A stretch of DNA of 64,000 nucleotides from RH-AL1 sp965277355 (GCA_965277355.1 CBDICN010000002.1:1116001-1180000); one strand, 5' to 3'; numbered from the stretch's first letter, positions 1 through 8,168 are shown. Made by a program: numbers and translations. The notes: generated from the sequence alone by a model not told the origin.

Positions 1-2
1 GC

Positions 3-179
3 GCGCGTACGCGCATCGAGGTTCATTCGCGCAACGCCAATGCTCAGGCATGGACCGTTTACGGGACCTCGAGCGCCAACCTGAGGTCCGACGGGATAGG
101 CGGCATGGTTCCGGGCGCGAATGCTGCCCAGCACCTGCGGGTCAGGAGCGGGCTCGACAGCTACAATCCCTTCCGGTAG
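3..179 (+). CDS. C-terminal end of an unrecognised protein (partial, runs off left edge)
   Basis: An open frame enters from the left edge and stops at TAG 177-179, giving 59 codons. The peptide reads like genuine coding sequence (IEVHSRN...WTVYGTSS...LRVRSGLDSYNPFR) and has the neighbourhood's G/C-rich third positions, whereas the overlapping frame that starts at 50 is Arg-rich and shadow-like. It ends 27 bp before the stop of the convergent gshA gene. I do not recognise the family, and too little is left to assign a function. Confidence 0.5.
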   Translation, partial: ARTRIEVHSRNANAQAWTVYGTSSANLRSDGIGGMVPGANAAQHLRVRSGLDSYNPFR

Positions 180-206
180 CGGCACGTGCCCAAGGCAGGC
201 TGGCGT

Positions 207-1580
207 TTAGTAGACGCAGGCCTCGAAGGCAGGATCGACCCGGCTGCCCCATTGGCCGTCGTAGAGCGCGATGAGGCGCTCGGCCTCTGTCCCGCGCAGC
301 ATCACGTCTTCCAAGCACTCCAGGTAGATGATCTCGGTCTCGCCTCTCGCGTTCCGTCGATTGCGCTCGAGCAATCCGAGCCTGGATATGTCCAGCGCCT
401 CACGCGCCACGTCGCGGAGCGAGCGGCTGGCGATCTCCGCCGCCAAACCTATCCGAGACGCGTCGTCGCGTAACGCGGCGCGTTGCTGCGCTGTCCATGA
501 TTTCACGAGATCCCAAGCGGCATCGAGCGCCGAAGAACCGTAGAGCAGGCCGGCGAAAAAGGCCGGAAGCGCTTCGAGGAAGGGCAGCGGGCCGGCGTCC
601 GCGCCGCGCATTTCGAGGAACGTCTTCAATCGCACTTCCGGGAAGATCGTCGAAAGGTGGTTGGCCCAATCCGAAAGCGTCGCCATTTCGCCGGGGCAGG
701 CTCTGTGCTGTCCGACCAGAAGATCACGGAAGCTCGAGCCGGCCACGTCGAAATAGGTATCCCCGCGCTTTATGAAGTACATCGGCACGTCGAGCGCGTA
801 ATCGACGTAGCGCTCGAAGCCCATGCCGTCCTCGAAGACGAATGGCAACATGCCAGCCCGGTTGTTGTCGGTGTCGCGCCAGACGTTGGAGCGTTCCGAC
901 AGCTGGCCGTTTAGCTTGCCGTCGGTGAACGGCGAGTTGGCGAAGAGGGCGGTGGCCAAAGGTTGCAGCGCCAGCGAGACCCGAAGCTTCTTCACCATGT
1001 CCGCCTCGCTAGCGAAATCGTAGTTCGCCTGGACGGTCGCGGTGCGGAACATCATGTCGAGGCCGCGCGTGCCGACCTTCGGCATGTAGCGCGCCATGAT
1101 CGCGTACCGGCTCTTGGGCATCACCGGCGTCTCGGCGCGCGACCATTTCGGGCTCATGCCAAGCGACAGGAAACGGATGCCGAAGCGGTCGGCGATCGGC
1201 TTCAGGGCGGCGAAATGGCGTTCGAGCTCCAATCTCGTCTCGTGCACGCTGTCGAGCGGGGCGCCCGAGAGTTCGAACTGGCCGCCGGGCTCGATCGAGA
1301 TCGCACCGCCGTTGGCCTCGTCCGCGAGACCGATGATGGCGGCGCCGTCGAAGATCGGCGTCCAGCCGAGGCTCTCCCCTATCTCTTCGAGAACGGCTCG
1401 AATGCCGCCCCGCTCCACATCGTCGTAAGGCACGGGACGATGATCGACGCGGTAGAAGCCGATCTTCTCGTGCTCAGTTCCTATGCAATGCCGTGATGCC
1501 GGTTTGCACCCGGCCGCGAGCCAGCCGACAAGATCGTCCCGCCCGGTGATCGGCGTAGAGTCCGAGACATCGCGGGCCAT
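207..1580 (-). CDS. gshA: Glutamate-cysteine ligase (class II, plant/alphaproteobacterial type)
   Basis: Cytosolic enzyme that joins L-glutamate to L-cysteine with ATP, the first and rate-limiting step of glutathione synthesis. The 457-aa length fits the class II (plant-like) GCL family. Family hallmarks are visible: the N-terminal GTEHEKIGF block, the SIEPGGQFELSG glutamate/ATP-site block near residue 97, the FLSLGMSPKW segment, and MMFRTATVQANYDF near 180. The protein ends in ACVY, as many rhizobial and plant homologues end in a short Cys-Tyr-like tail. The ATG at 1578-1580 is the first in-frame start and puts the TEHEK block at the usual distance. It is monocistronic as far as can be seen and convergent with the partial gene at the left edge. 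Confidence 0.93.
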   Translation of the reverse strand: MARDVSDSTPITGRDDLVGWLAAGCKPASRHCIGTEHEKIGFYRVDHRPVPYDDVERGGIRAVLEEIGESLGWTPIFDGAAIIGLADEANGGAISIEPGGQFELSGAPLDSVHETRLELERHFAALKPIADRFGIRFLSLGMSPKWSRAETPVMPKSRYAIMARYMPKVGTRGLDMMFRTATVQANYDFASEADMVKKLRVSLALQPLATALFANSPFTDGKLNGQLSERSNVWRDTDNNRAGMLPFVFEDGMGFERYVDYALDVPMYFIKRGDTYFDVAGSSFRDLLVGQHRACPGEMATLSDWANHLSTIFPEVRLKTFLEMRGADAGPLPFLEALPAFFAGLLYGSSALDAAWDLVKSWTAQQRAALRDDASRIGLAAEIASRSLRDVAREALDISRLGLLERNRRNARGETEIIYLECLEDVMLRGTEAERLIALYDGQWGSRVDPAFEACVY

Positions 1581-1740
1581 TCATCAGCTTTCGTTCGTCA
1601 CTCGAAACCGAGGCCGCGCCCATCCTTCGACGGATCCGCTCGGCATCGGCATGCGGCTACATAGTGGGGGCCGAAGCATCACGCAATCCGCGAACGCCTC
1701 CGCGACCGGCGCCATGCGCGCCGGATCGGTCGGGCCGATT

Positions 1741-1759
1741 AATCAAAAGATTATTGATT
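1741..1759. promoter_or_regulatory. Perfect 6-bp inverted repeat upstream of the Flp pilin gene
   Basis: AATCAA (1741-1746) and TTGATT (1754-1759) form a perfect inverted repeat with a 7-base spacer in an AT-rich patch, ending 17 bp before the proposed start at 1777. Position and symmetry suggest a repressor or activator site for the pilin gene. No known consensus was matched. Confidence 0.3.
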
Positions 1760-1776
1760 TGACGGATGATGGAGTG

Positions 1777-1953
1777 ATGCGAACGCCGATGAAGACGATG
1801 ATGATGTTCGGGGCGGCCAAGCGCGGCGCGTCCTCGATCGAGTATGCCGTCATCGCCTGCCTGGTGTCGCTCCTCCTCATCGCGGGCGCGCGCACGATCG
1901 GCGTGAAACTCTCGTCTAATTACTTCACGCCGGTCGCGGCGAACCTCAACTGA
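1777..1953 (+). CDS. Flp/Fap-type pilin subunit (orphan)
   Basis: A 58-aa type IVb Flp-like pilin. After a short basic leader (FGAAKRG) comes the family signature ASSIEYAVIACLVSLLLIAG: a Glu followed by Tyr at the start of one hydrophobic helix, where prepilin peptidase normally cuts just before the helix. Family role: polymerises into thin Tad pili for surface adhesion. ATG 1777 and ATG 1789 are both possible starts; GGAG at 1771-1774 is too close to the first and rather far from the second. No tad/cpa assembly genes are in the window, so it must use an apparatus encoded elsewhere or be a solitary paralogue. It is convergent with the DUF937 gene, with 3 bp between stops. Confidence 0.75.
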   Translation: MRTPMKTMMMFGAAKRGASSIEYAVIACLVSLLLIAGARTIGVKLSSNYFTPVAANLN

Positions 1954-1956
1954 GGC

Positions 1957-2742
1957 TCAGGCCTTGTTGCCGCCGAGGATCGAGCTGATCTGTCCGCCGA
2001 GGTTGTCCGGCTGGGCGCCGGGCTCGGCCCGCACGCCCGGATGGAACATCTTGCTCAAGGCGTCCATGCCGGCCTGCATCTGCGGCGAGGCACCCTGGGC
2101 GCCTCCGGCTTGGCTGCCGCCCGGCTGGCCGCTGCTCCCGCCGAGCAAGCTGCCGAGAATGCCGCCGAACATCCCGCCGAGCCCACCGCTCTCAGTGCCG
2201 ACCTGATTGCCGGTTCCGCCCGTCGGCTGACCCTGCGGTGACCGCTGGCCGCCGAAGAGGCCGCCGAGCATACCGCCCAAACCGCTGTTCGCGAGTTGCC
2301 CCAGAAGGCCGCCCATGCCCTGGCCGTGCATCTCGCTCGCGATGCCGCCGACCACCATGGAGATGATGACCGGCAGCATCTGCTGCAGCGTGGCTGCGGG
2401 AATGCCGGTGTATTGCGAGGCTTTCTGCGCCACCTCCTGGACCAGCGCGGTGTCGCCGAAGATGTTGCCGGCGATGGCGCCGCCCTTCCGCTGGGTTGCC
2501 GGATCCTGCGCGACGCTAGGGTCGCTGTAGGCCTGCCGGTGGTGATCGTCGGTCATCGCTCCGGCGATCTCGCCGAGACCGCCGGGCTGTTGCGCCTTCG
2601 TCATGAAAGCTGTGGACAGCGAAGGCAGCAGGGCCTTGACCGCGCTGTCGGCCTGATCGCGGCTGAGGCTGAACTGCTGCGCCAGGCTGTCGATGCCTTG
2701 ACCGCCGTGGGCGTTGTCGATCAACTGGTAGAGATTGAACAC
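1957..2742 (-). CDS. DUF937 family protein, Gly-rich
   Basis: A 261-aa protein starting at GTG 2742 (VFNLYQLIDNAHGG), chosen because GGAGGA lies 8 bp upstream; longer frames would run into the MATE gene. The first ~140 residues match DUF937: a helical QGIDSLAQQF segment, ALLPSLSTAF, then GDTALVQEVAQKAS and LQQMLPVIISMVVGGI. The last ~120 residues are glycine-rich (GGLLG, GGMLGG and GGMFGG blocks) with a short helical end (ISSILGGNKA). There is no signal peptide. Function is unknown; the Gly/Leu blocks resemble other alphaproteobacterial DUF937 proteins. The start lies 38 bp downstream of the MATE gene's stop codon on the same strand, so co-transcription is possible. Confidence 0.8.
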   Translation of the reverse strand: MFNLYQLIDNAHGGQGIDSLAQQFSLSRDQADSAVKALLPSLSTAFMTKAQQPGGLGEIAGAMTDDHHRQAYSDPSVAQDPATQRKGGAIAGNIFGDTALVQEVAQKASQYTGIPAATLQQMLPVIISMVVGGIASEMHGQGMGGLLGQLANSGLGGMLGGLFGGQRSPQGQPTGGTGNQVGTESGGLGGMFGGILGSLLGGSSGQPGGSQAGGAQGASPQMQAGMDALSKMFHPGVRAEPGAQPDNLGGQISSILGGNKA

Positions 2743-2779
2743 GGCTGCTCTCCTCCGCGACGCCCGCTGCCAATCGTCC

Positions 2780-4159
2780 TCAAGGCTGCGTGACACGGCG
2801 GGCGAGCCGAACCACGACGGTGTAGGACACCACGATCGCCGCGCATCCGAACAGGGCGGCGCCGACGATCATGCCAACGTAGCCGCCTTCCGGTCCATAG
2901 TGGAGAGCGCCGAACGTCACAAATGGCATCGTGCCGAGCGTCGCACGACCCCAATTGAAGGCCGTCGAGAGAAACGGTGCGCCGAGATTGTTGTAGGCGG
3001 CGTTCGCGACGAAGATGCCGCCGAGGAAAAACCATAGGATCCCGCTCGCGCGGCAGAAGAAGAAGAGAAGGTCGGCCGTCTCGCCTTTGGCGTCGAACAG
3101 CGCCACGACGAGGGGTGCGGCAAGCCAGAGCACGACGGTGACCGTGGCGACGTAAGCGCCAGCGACGGCGAAACAGTTGGTCAAAACCGTCCTGATGCGG
3201 TCGAAGGCGAGCGCGCCGAGGTTCTGTCCCATAATCGGTCCGACCGAGCCGGAAAGCGCGAAGAGCACGCCGAACGCCACGGGCGTGACCCGGTCCATGA
3301 TCGCGAAGGCCGCGACGACGCTGTCGCCGAACTTGGCGAAGATGTGCATCGCGTAGATGTTGGCGATCGGCGAGGCGATATTGGTGAGCACGGCCGGCGC
3401 GGCGATATAGGCGATCGGCGCCACATCCCGCACGACCGCATCGAGCCGGGGTCGCTCGACGAGATGGTGGACGCGGACCGCGCCGTACCATCCCACCAAA
3501 AGCAAGCTCAGGCGCGAAATCACCACGACGATCCCCGCGCCGTAGATGCCGAGGTGCAGGCCGAAGATGAAGACCGGGTCGAGGCAGGCGGTGACGATCG
3601 CCCCGCCAAGCGTCGTGTACATCGCGCGCTTGGCGTCGCCGACGCCGCGCAGCACGCTGGAGAATGCCATGCCGATGCCGAGGAAGACGGTCGCCGGAAG
3701 CGTGAGGCGCAGGTAGACCGAGCCGACCGCGAGCGCATCGCCGCGCGCCCCGAACAAGGCGAGGATTTCGTGGGTGAACGGCATGGCAACCATGCTGAGG
3801 ATGCCGGAGACGAGGGCGACATGGACGAGGCCGGAGGCGCCGATGCGCCGAGCCCTCGCCCGGTCGCCGGCGCCGAGCGCCCGCGACACGAGCGCCCCGA
3901 TCGCGATCGAAAGCCCGATATTCACCGACAATAGGAGGAACGTCAGCTGCGAGGCGAAGCCGACGGCCGCGGTGAGGTTCGTGTCGCCGAGCCGGGATAT
4001 GTAGAGGAGCGAGAGGAAATCGACGAAGAAGACGGAGACGAGCCCGACCGCTCCCGTCGCCGTCATGACGAGAACGTGATTGAGCGTCGAGCCGACCGTG
4101 AAGATACCCGGCTCCGGCTGGAGGCTCTGCGCGTCGACCGGTTTCGTGGCGATGTTCAT
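2780..4159 (-). CDS. MATE family multidrug/toxin efflux transporter
   Basis: A 459-aa inner-membrane protein with about 12 hydrophobic segments in two similar halves, the normal size and layout of MATE exporters. Typical features are the early LGDTNLTAAVGFASQL segment, the GALVSRALGAGDRARAR loop after the second helix pair, and the mirrored PIMGQNLGALAFDRIR loop in the second half. The family exports cationic drugs or metabolites using a Na+ or H+ gradient. ATG 4159 is the only sensible start, giving a short cytosolic N-terminus before the first helix. Substrate cannot be inferred. The DUF937 gene follows on the same strand. Confidence 0.9.
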   Translation of the reverse strand: MNIATKPVDAQSLQPEPGIFTVGSTLNHVLVMTATGAVGLVSVFFVDFLSLLYISRLGDTNLTAAVGFASQLTFLLLSVNIGLSIAIGALVSRALGAGDRARARRIGASGLVHVALVSGILSMVAMPFTHEILALFGARGDALAVGSVYLRLTLPATVFLGIGMAFSSVLRGVGDAKRAMYTTLGGAIVTACLDPVFIFGLHLGIYGAGIVVVISRLSLLLVGWYGAVRVHHLVERPRLDAVVRDVAPIAYIAAPAVLTNIASPIANIYAMHIFAKFGDSVVAAFAIMDRVTPVAFGVLFALSGSVGPIMGQNLGALAFDRIRTVLTNCFAVAGAYVATVTVVLWLAAPLVVALFDAKGETADLLFFFCRASGILWFFLGGIFVANAAYNNLGAPFLSTAFNWGRATLGTMPFVTFGALHYGPEGGYVGMIVGAALFGCAAIVVSYTVVVRLARRVTQP

Positions 4160-4272
4160 CGGTCGCTGCTAGATTGTGCGTCGCGGGACAGGCTGCGGGC
4201 GGATCCAGCCAGGGGCGCTTGTAGCTCATCCGCGCGCCGACGCATACTTGAGCGCGGCACGGGAGGTTCGGC

Positions 4273-4719
4273 TTGGAGAAGTCGGGATCGGGCGAGCACG
4301 ACCACGCGGGGCAAGACCACCATGGTCACGCGCCAGCGAATGTCCGGCACAGCCATGCACCGATGTCGTTCGGAACGGCTTTTGCCATCGCGACCGGCCT
4401 CAACGTCCAGATCGTCGCGGCGAAAGCGATCTTCGGCTTCGTCGGTTATTCCGTGGCGCTGATCTCGGACGCGGTCCACAACGTGTCGGACGTGCTCGGA
4501 CTGGCGGTCGCCTTCGCGGGAGCCGGCTCGGCACACGGGCGCCGTCGACCCGCTTCACCTACGGTCTCGGTGGTACTACCGGCTGGCCCTCCGGGCGACG
4601 CTTTCCTGATGGACACGTGCAGGACGTTGAGCGTGAGGCACAGGATCGGCCACGCAACACTCCAGATCGAGACCGATGCAGCGTTCACCTGCACGCTCGC
4701 ACCCGACGAGGTCGTCTAG
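4273..4719 (+). pseudogene. Decayed cation diffusion facilitator (CzcD/DmeF-like) gene
   Basis: Remnant of a CDF divalent-metal exporter. The first ~85 codons, from a TTG at 4273 preceded by GGGAGG, give a His-rich N-terminus (EHDHAG...DHHGHA) and a first transmembrane pair with the metal-site motif LISDAVHNVSDVLGL. Around 4520-4580 the family sequence moves to another frame (TRAPSTRFTYGLGGTT), then returns to the first frame with the extreme C-terminus (GDAFLMD...RIGHATLQIET...LAPDEVV). Some 150 residues, holding the remaining helices and the second metal-site motif, are missing. Intact members are about 300 aa. The open frame of 148 codons is therefore not a functional transporter. The stop lies 3 bp from that of the convergent acetyltransferase gene. 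Confidence 0.82.
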
Positions 4720-4722
4720 CCG

Positions 4723-5616
4723 TCAGAATTCCGTGGTCGGCGGCAGCATGAAGGGGCGCGTCATCGCCGCTGGCGGCTCGCCCCTGATCATCAGGCCGGT
4801 GTCTTCCGGTATCGGGCTGCCGTCCCAACCGAGCCGATCCGGCGGAAACAGCGTCTTCAGCCGCCCCGCAAGACACCCTCCGGCGGTCGCGAGAACCACG
4901 TCGAGGGGCGGGATCTGCGCGGCCACGATATCCACGAGGGTGAGGCCGCCATCATCCTCGACCTCGGAGACGACGAGCAGGCCGCGATCGGCATCGCAGG
5001 TCAAGGCGAGATCGTCGGCCGCGATCACATGGTCCATAAAGAGCGCCGGCGCGAGCATCGCGCAGCGCTCGGAGACCGGCGTCCGCGTCGCCAGCAGGGT
5101 CTCGACGAGCATGCGGTCGTCGCGTCGTGCCATGTCCAGAGTCCGCACGCCGCCTGCGGCTGCGACGGGGCCGACGATGCCCACGAAGGCATGCTGCGCC
5201 AGCGGCGCGAAGCCGAAGCGCGCGTAGATGTCCTGATCCGCGGTATAGAGAAGACACGGATCGTCCGACACGGTCGTGCACCACACCAGTGCATGTTGCA
5301 TCAGGTCACGAAAAAGACCCTGTCCTCGCCAGGCGGGATCGGTCGCAACGCGCCGCAGCGCGGTCGGCTTGCGCTCGACGCCGTCCAGCACCATTCGCAG
5401 CAACGCGGTCTCCACGCTAGCGACGCAATGCTCGCCTTCGTAGAAGGCGAACGGTGTCCATTGCGGAGCCGAAGCGGGCGGCGCTCCGAGGGCGAGCCCG
5501 AAGACGCGCCTCATCAAGTCTCGGTAGGTAGCGCAAGCCGCGGCGTCTCCGAAGAAGCTTCGACGCAACGCTAGATTGTCCTTGACGATGCGAGCCTCTT
5601 CCCTTTGATGGCGCAC
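4723..5616 (-). CDS. GNAT family N-acetyltransferase
   Basis: A 297-aa protein with one clear GNAT fold in its first ~150 residues: the acetyl-CoA motif A reads LRRVATDPAWRGQGLFRDLM (R/Q-x-x-G-x-G/A type, here RGQGLF), followed by the LLYTADQDIYARFGFAPL motif B region. The C-terminal half (residues ~160-297) is a separate alpha/beta segment without recognisable motifs; two-domain layouts of this kind are common in GNAT proteins with unknown substrate. The start at 5616 is the first ATG; the 51-bp gap to the divergent gene at 5668 is AT-rich and probably holds both promoters. Confidence 0.82.
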   Translation of the reverse strand: MRHQREEARIVKDNLALRRSFFGDAAACATYRDLMRRVFGLALGAPPASAPQWTPFAFYEGEHCVASVETALLRMVLDGVERKPTALRRVATDPAWRGQGLFRDLMQHALVWCTTVSDDPCLLYTADQDIYARFGFAPLAQHAFVGIVGPVAAAGGVRTLDMARRDDRMLVETLLATRTPVSERCAMLAPALFMDHVIAADDLALTCDADRGLLVVSEVEDDGGLTLVDIVAAQIPPLDVVLATAGGCLAGRLKTLFPPDRLGWDGSPIPEDTGLMIRGEPPAAMTRPFMLPPTTEF

Positions 5617-5667
5617 GATCTATTATGCTGATCGAATGCTAAAATATTTGGTTAAAAAGGTTTTCGA

Positions 5668-5931
5668 ATGACGAAAAGTCCCGTAGCCGCGGGCAGCAAA
5701 TCGGCGGGGCCGAGGCGACGTCAAGCGAAAGCCCAGATCGAAGACAAAGCTTCTGCCGCCGGACCGCAGGCGCGCCGCATCGATCGCCTTGTTGCCCTCG
5801 CCGATCATTGCGCGGCCGCCCTCACGCTCGCCGAGGGGATGGACGAGCGGTTCCTCGCCTATTTGCTGGCCATGGCCGTCGAGGAGGCAGGACTGGCGAT
5901 GCGACAGAGCGGCAGCGACAAGACACGATAG
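5668..5931 (+). CDS. Small hypothetical protein, basic N-terminus and helical C-terminus
   Basis: An 87-aa protein of unknown function. AAGG seven bases before ATG 5668 is a plausible ribosome site. Residues 1-35 are rich in Lys, Arg, Ala and Ser and probably disordered; residues 37-80 (RIDRLVALADHCAAAL...FLAYLLAMAVEEAGLAMR) form an amphipathic helical segment. There is no signal peptide or membrane span. The AT-rich promoter-like sequence upstream and good codon usage argue that it is real. No family recognised. Confidence 0.55.
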   Translation: MTKSPVAAGSKSAGPRRRQAKAQIEDKASAAGPQARRIDRLVALADHCAAALTLAEGMDERFLAYLLAMAVEEAGLAMRQSGSDKTR

Positions 5932-5976
5932 GTGTCACCCCGGCAAGCCCGGTCGGGGGCGATGAAGGGTCAATGC

Positions 5977-6474
5977 TCAGGCCAAAGCCATCGTCGTGTC
6001 CGGCGACATCGGCTGCGGCGAAGACGGGATTTCCTGCGGTGCGGAGGGCGGTATGTCCGTGGGCGCTTGCCGGCCCGGGTCATTCACCTCGTCGGGAGCC
6101 GGAACCGGGACGTTGACGGGTTCCGCCGCGGGCTGCTCGGAAGGTGGCGGTTCGCGGACCGGTTCCGGGTTAGGCTGTTCCGGAGTCGGATCGGCGGGGC
6201 CTGGCTCGGCAGGGTCCGGCTCGGCGGGAGGTTCGGCCGGTTTCACGGGAACGGTAAGTGGTGGCTCGCCCGGACGCGGTTCACCGGGCAGCGGCGGAGC
6301 CTGAGGGGGCACCGGGACGCTGAGCGGCGGCGCGCCCGGTTGTTCCGACGGCGTCTCCCGCTCCGGTGAAGGCGGCACCGGGACAGAGAGTGGCGGAAGG
6401 CCGGGCCGCTCGCGCGGAACGGGGTCCGGCAACGGCTGCCGCTCGGGCTCTGGCTCGATAACGGGATCTGGCAT
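5977..6474 (-). CDS. Proline-rich hypothetical protein with PPLSVPVPP repeats
   Basis: A 165-aa, extremely Pro/Glu-rich protein with no signal peptide and no globular domain. ATG 6474 is preferred (GAGG just upstream); a longer in-frame extension would run through the SDR gene. Four imperfect copies of PP-L-S/T-VPVPP occur (LPPLSVPVPPSP, APPLSVPVPPQA, EPPLTVPVKPAE, AEPVNVPVPAPD), separated by acidic Pro-rich linkers. Such sequence is extended and disordered and often serves as a spacer or polyproline ligand. Function unknown. The third-position GC and regular repeat support coding, but the low complexity makes this less certain than its neighbours. Confidence 0.55.
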   Translation of the reverse strand: MPDPVIEPEPERQPLPDPVPRERPGLPPLSVPVPPSPERETPSEQPGAPPLSVPVPPQAPPLPGEPRPGEPPLTVPVKPAEPPAEPDPAEPGPADPTPEQPNPEPVREPPPSEQPAAEPVNVPVPAPDEVNDPGRQAPTDIPPSAPQEIPSSPQPMSPDTTMALA

Positions 6475-6502
6475 GCGCCCTCGCGTGTCTCGGCAATTCA
6501 CG

Positions 6503-7369
6503 TCAAAAGATGGGCATGCCGCCAGCCACGACAACCATGGCTCCCGTTGTATAGCTCGACTCCGGCGAGGCAAGCATGACGTAGGAGGGCGCCAGTTCCG
6601 CCGGCTGCCCCGGACGCCCCATCGGCGTGTTCGACCCGAAGCTTTCGATCTGCTCGGGCTCCATGCCCGAGGGGATGAAAGGTGTCCAGATTGGGCCGGG
6701 AAGCACCGCGTTGACGCGGATGTTCTTCTCGGCCAGCGACTGGGCGAGACCAACCGTGAAGTTCGCGATCGCCGCTTTCGTCGCGCTGTAGGCCAGCAGC
6801 GAAGGCATTGGGTGTTTGGCGTTAACAGAAGAGGTATTGACGATGGCTCCCCCCGCTTTGATGTGCGGGACCGCGAACTTGGTGATGTAGAACATCGCGT
6901 TGATATTGACCTGGAAGGTCTTCTCCCAGTCTTCGATGGTGATGTCCTCGAAAGACTGGGTCACCTTCTGGTAGGCGGCGTTATTGACGAGGATGTCGAG
7001 GCCGCCAAGACCGCCGATTGCCGTGTCGACGATCGCCTTGCAGTGATTTGCCGAGGCTATGTCACCCGGAACGAGCATGCATTTGCGGCCGGCTTTCTCG
7101 ACCCAGGATTTCACCTCGCGGGCGTCGTCCTCCTCGTCGAGGTAGCTCACCACCAAATCGGCACCCTCGCGCGCGAAGGCGATTGCGATGGCGCGGCCGA
7201 TGCCGCTGTCGCCGCCAGTGATGATCGCGCGCTTGCCGGACAGCCGGCCGGACCCTTTGTAGCTCTCCTCGCCGTGATCGGGCTTCGGATCCATCTTCGA
7301 GCCGTGACCCGGGAAGTCTTGGGTCTGCCGCTTGAATGGCGGCTTCGTGTCGGTCGACGCTTTCGGCAT
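6503..7369 (-). CDS. SDR family oxidoreductase (YghA / general-stress-protein-39-like)
   Basis: A 288-aa NAD(P)-dependent short-chain dehydrogenase. It has the ~45-residue N-terminal extension typical of the YghA-like branch (PPFKRQTQDFPG...MDPKPDHGEESY), then the dinucleotide motif TGGDSGIGRA, NNAAYQ, the catalytic SSV...YSATKAA (Ser, Tyr, Lys all present) and the PGPIWTP segment. It ends GMPIF as relatives do. ATG 7369 (MPKAST) is favoured over an upstream start because GGGAGG lies 6 bp before it. The branch is often stress-induced; the substrate is unknown. Confidence 0.9.
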   Translation of the reverse strand: MPKASTDTKPPFKRQTQDFPGHGSKMDPKPDHGEESYKGSGRLSGKRAIITGGDSGIGRAIAIAFAREGADLVVSYLDEEDDAREVKSWVEKAGRKCMLVPGDIASANHCKAIVDTAIGGLGGLDILVNNAAYQKVTQSFEDITIEDWEKTFQVNINAMFYITKFAVPHIKAGGAIVNTSSVNAKHPMPSLLAYSATKAAIANFTVGLAQSLAEKNIRVNAVLPGPIWTPFIPSGMEPEQIESFGSNTPMGRPGQPAELAPSYVMLASPESSYTTGAMVVVAGGMPIF

Positions 7370-7476
7370 GGCTGGGCCTCCCTCGCCAGTGGCAGTGGCC
7401 GGGCAATCGACGCGGTGCCGGCCGGTTCCGGATCGCGCCACGGCCGCTTCCGTGGGGAGCCGCGGCGCACGCCCAA

Positions 7477-7501
7477 AGGGCCGCAGATAAGCCGCGGCCC
7501 T
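7477..7501 (-). terminator. Hairpin downstream of the PsiF-like gene
   Basis: An 8-bp perfect stem (AGGGCCGC / GCGGCCCT, arms 7477-7484 and 7494-7501) lies just after the stop of the minus-strand PsiF-like gene; in that direction it is followed by TTTGGG. The weak T-run makes it a likely but not textbook intrinsic terminator. Confidence 0.55.
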
Positions 7502-7523
7502 AGCTCTTAGAAGGACGAAAGCG

Positions 7524-7766
7524 TTATTTGCGCTTGCATGCCTCGCGGAATTTCTTGCGCTCCTCGCCGTGCAGCTTCTTGGCGTCGGCCTGGCGCGAAC
7601 AGTCGCTGGCTTTGGCGCGCTTGTCGGCTTCCGACATGGCCGGCTTGGCCTCGGTGGCCGCGGCCGGCTTGGCCTCGGTGGCCGGCTCGGCCGAGACGCT
7701 CGTCACTAGCGGCGAAAGCAGCGTCGCGACGATGCTCAACAGCGCGAAACCTTGGACCGAATTCAT
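7524..7766 (-). CDS. PsiF-repeat-like small periplasmic protein
   Basis: An 80-aa secreted protein. It begins with a hydrophobic signal peptide (FALLSIVATLLSPLVTSVSA, cut after SA-E), then an Ala/Lys/Glu-rich linker with a duplicated ATEAKPA unit, then a 25-residue Cys-x16-Cys module (DCSRQADAKKLHGEERKKF...) matching the PsiF repeat of phosphate-starvation-inducible proteins. Typical PsiF proteins carry two such modules; this one has one. Role unknown. A terminator-like hairpin follows. Confidence 0.72.
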   Translation of the reverse strand: MNSVQGFALLSIVATLLSPLVTSVSAEPATEAKPAAATEAKPAMSEADKRAKASDCSRQADAKKLHGEERKKFREACKRK

Positions 7767-7886
7767 CTTCCGTCTCCCTGACGATGGCGCGGCGGCGAAT
7801 CCCGGACCGCAAGTCGCTCACCGTGTCATATGGGCTGGGCGTGTGTATCGTCGATGAACGTTCGCGGAGATGAGGCGAGGACATGC

Positions 7887-7921
7887 GGCAAGGGCGCCCG
7901 ACGAAGCCGGACGCCCTTGCC
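7887..7921 (-). terminator. Long GC hairpin after the small secreted gene at 7947
   Basis: Ten perfect pairs, GGCAAGGGCG (7887-7896) with CGCCCTTGCC (7912-7921), 26 bp downstream of the stop of the minus-strand gene. There is no T-run in that direction, so it may be a terminator helper or an mRNA-stabilising hairpin. Confidence 0.45.
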
Positions 7922-7946
7922 CACCCAAATCGATGGTCGCCTGGAA

Positions 7947-8168
7947 TTAGCGGCGATATTCCGGGTTCGCGAGGGCCTGGAACGGCGCATAGAGGCTGCG
8001 GACGCCGAAGTCGTTCTCGGCGTTGTTGACCGGGAGCGGCGTCCCGTTGGTGGCGATCGGGTCGGCCGGGGTCGGGTTGGCGGGGCTCGGGATGGTCTGC
8101 GCCTGAACGGAGACAGCGAGGCCGAAGGTGAGAGCGCTGGCGAGCGCGGCGGTGTAGATGGTCTTCAT
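7947..8168 (-). CDS. Small secreted hypothetical protein
   Basis: A 73-aa protein starting at ATG 8168, with GAGGAG 6 bp upstream. Residues 1-24 form a clear signal peptide (TIYTAALASALTFGLAVSVQAQ). The ~49-residue mature part is rich in Pro, Asn and Ala (IPSPANPTPADPIA...) and ends with LYAPFQALANPEYRR. No cysteines and no recognised domain. The divergent neighbour is mgtC, with 193 bp between, which must contain both promoters. Function unknown. Confidence 0.65.
   Translation of the reverse strand: MKTIYTAALASALTFGLAVSVQAQTIPSPANPTPADPIATNGTPLPVNNAENDFGVRSLYAPFQALANPEYRR

Noticed and set aside
2721..4229. Long 502-aa frame opposite in phase to the MATE gene
   Set aside because: Arg/His/Pro-rich and fully inside the MATE gene on the same strand; a GC-driven shadow.
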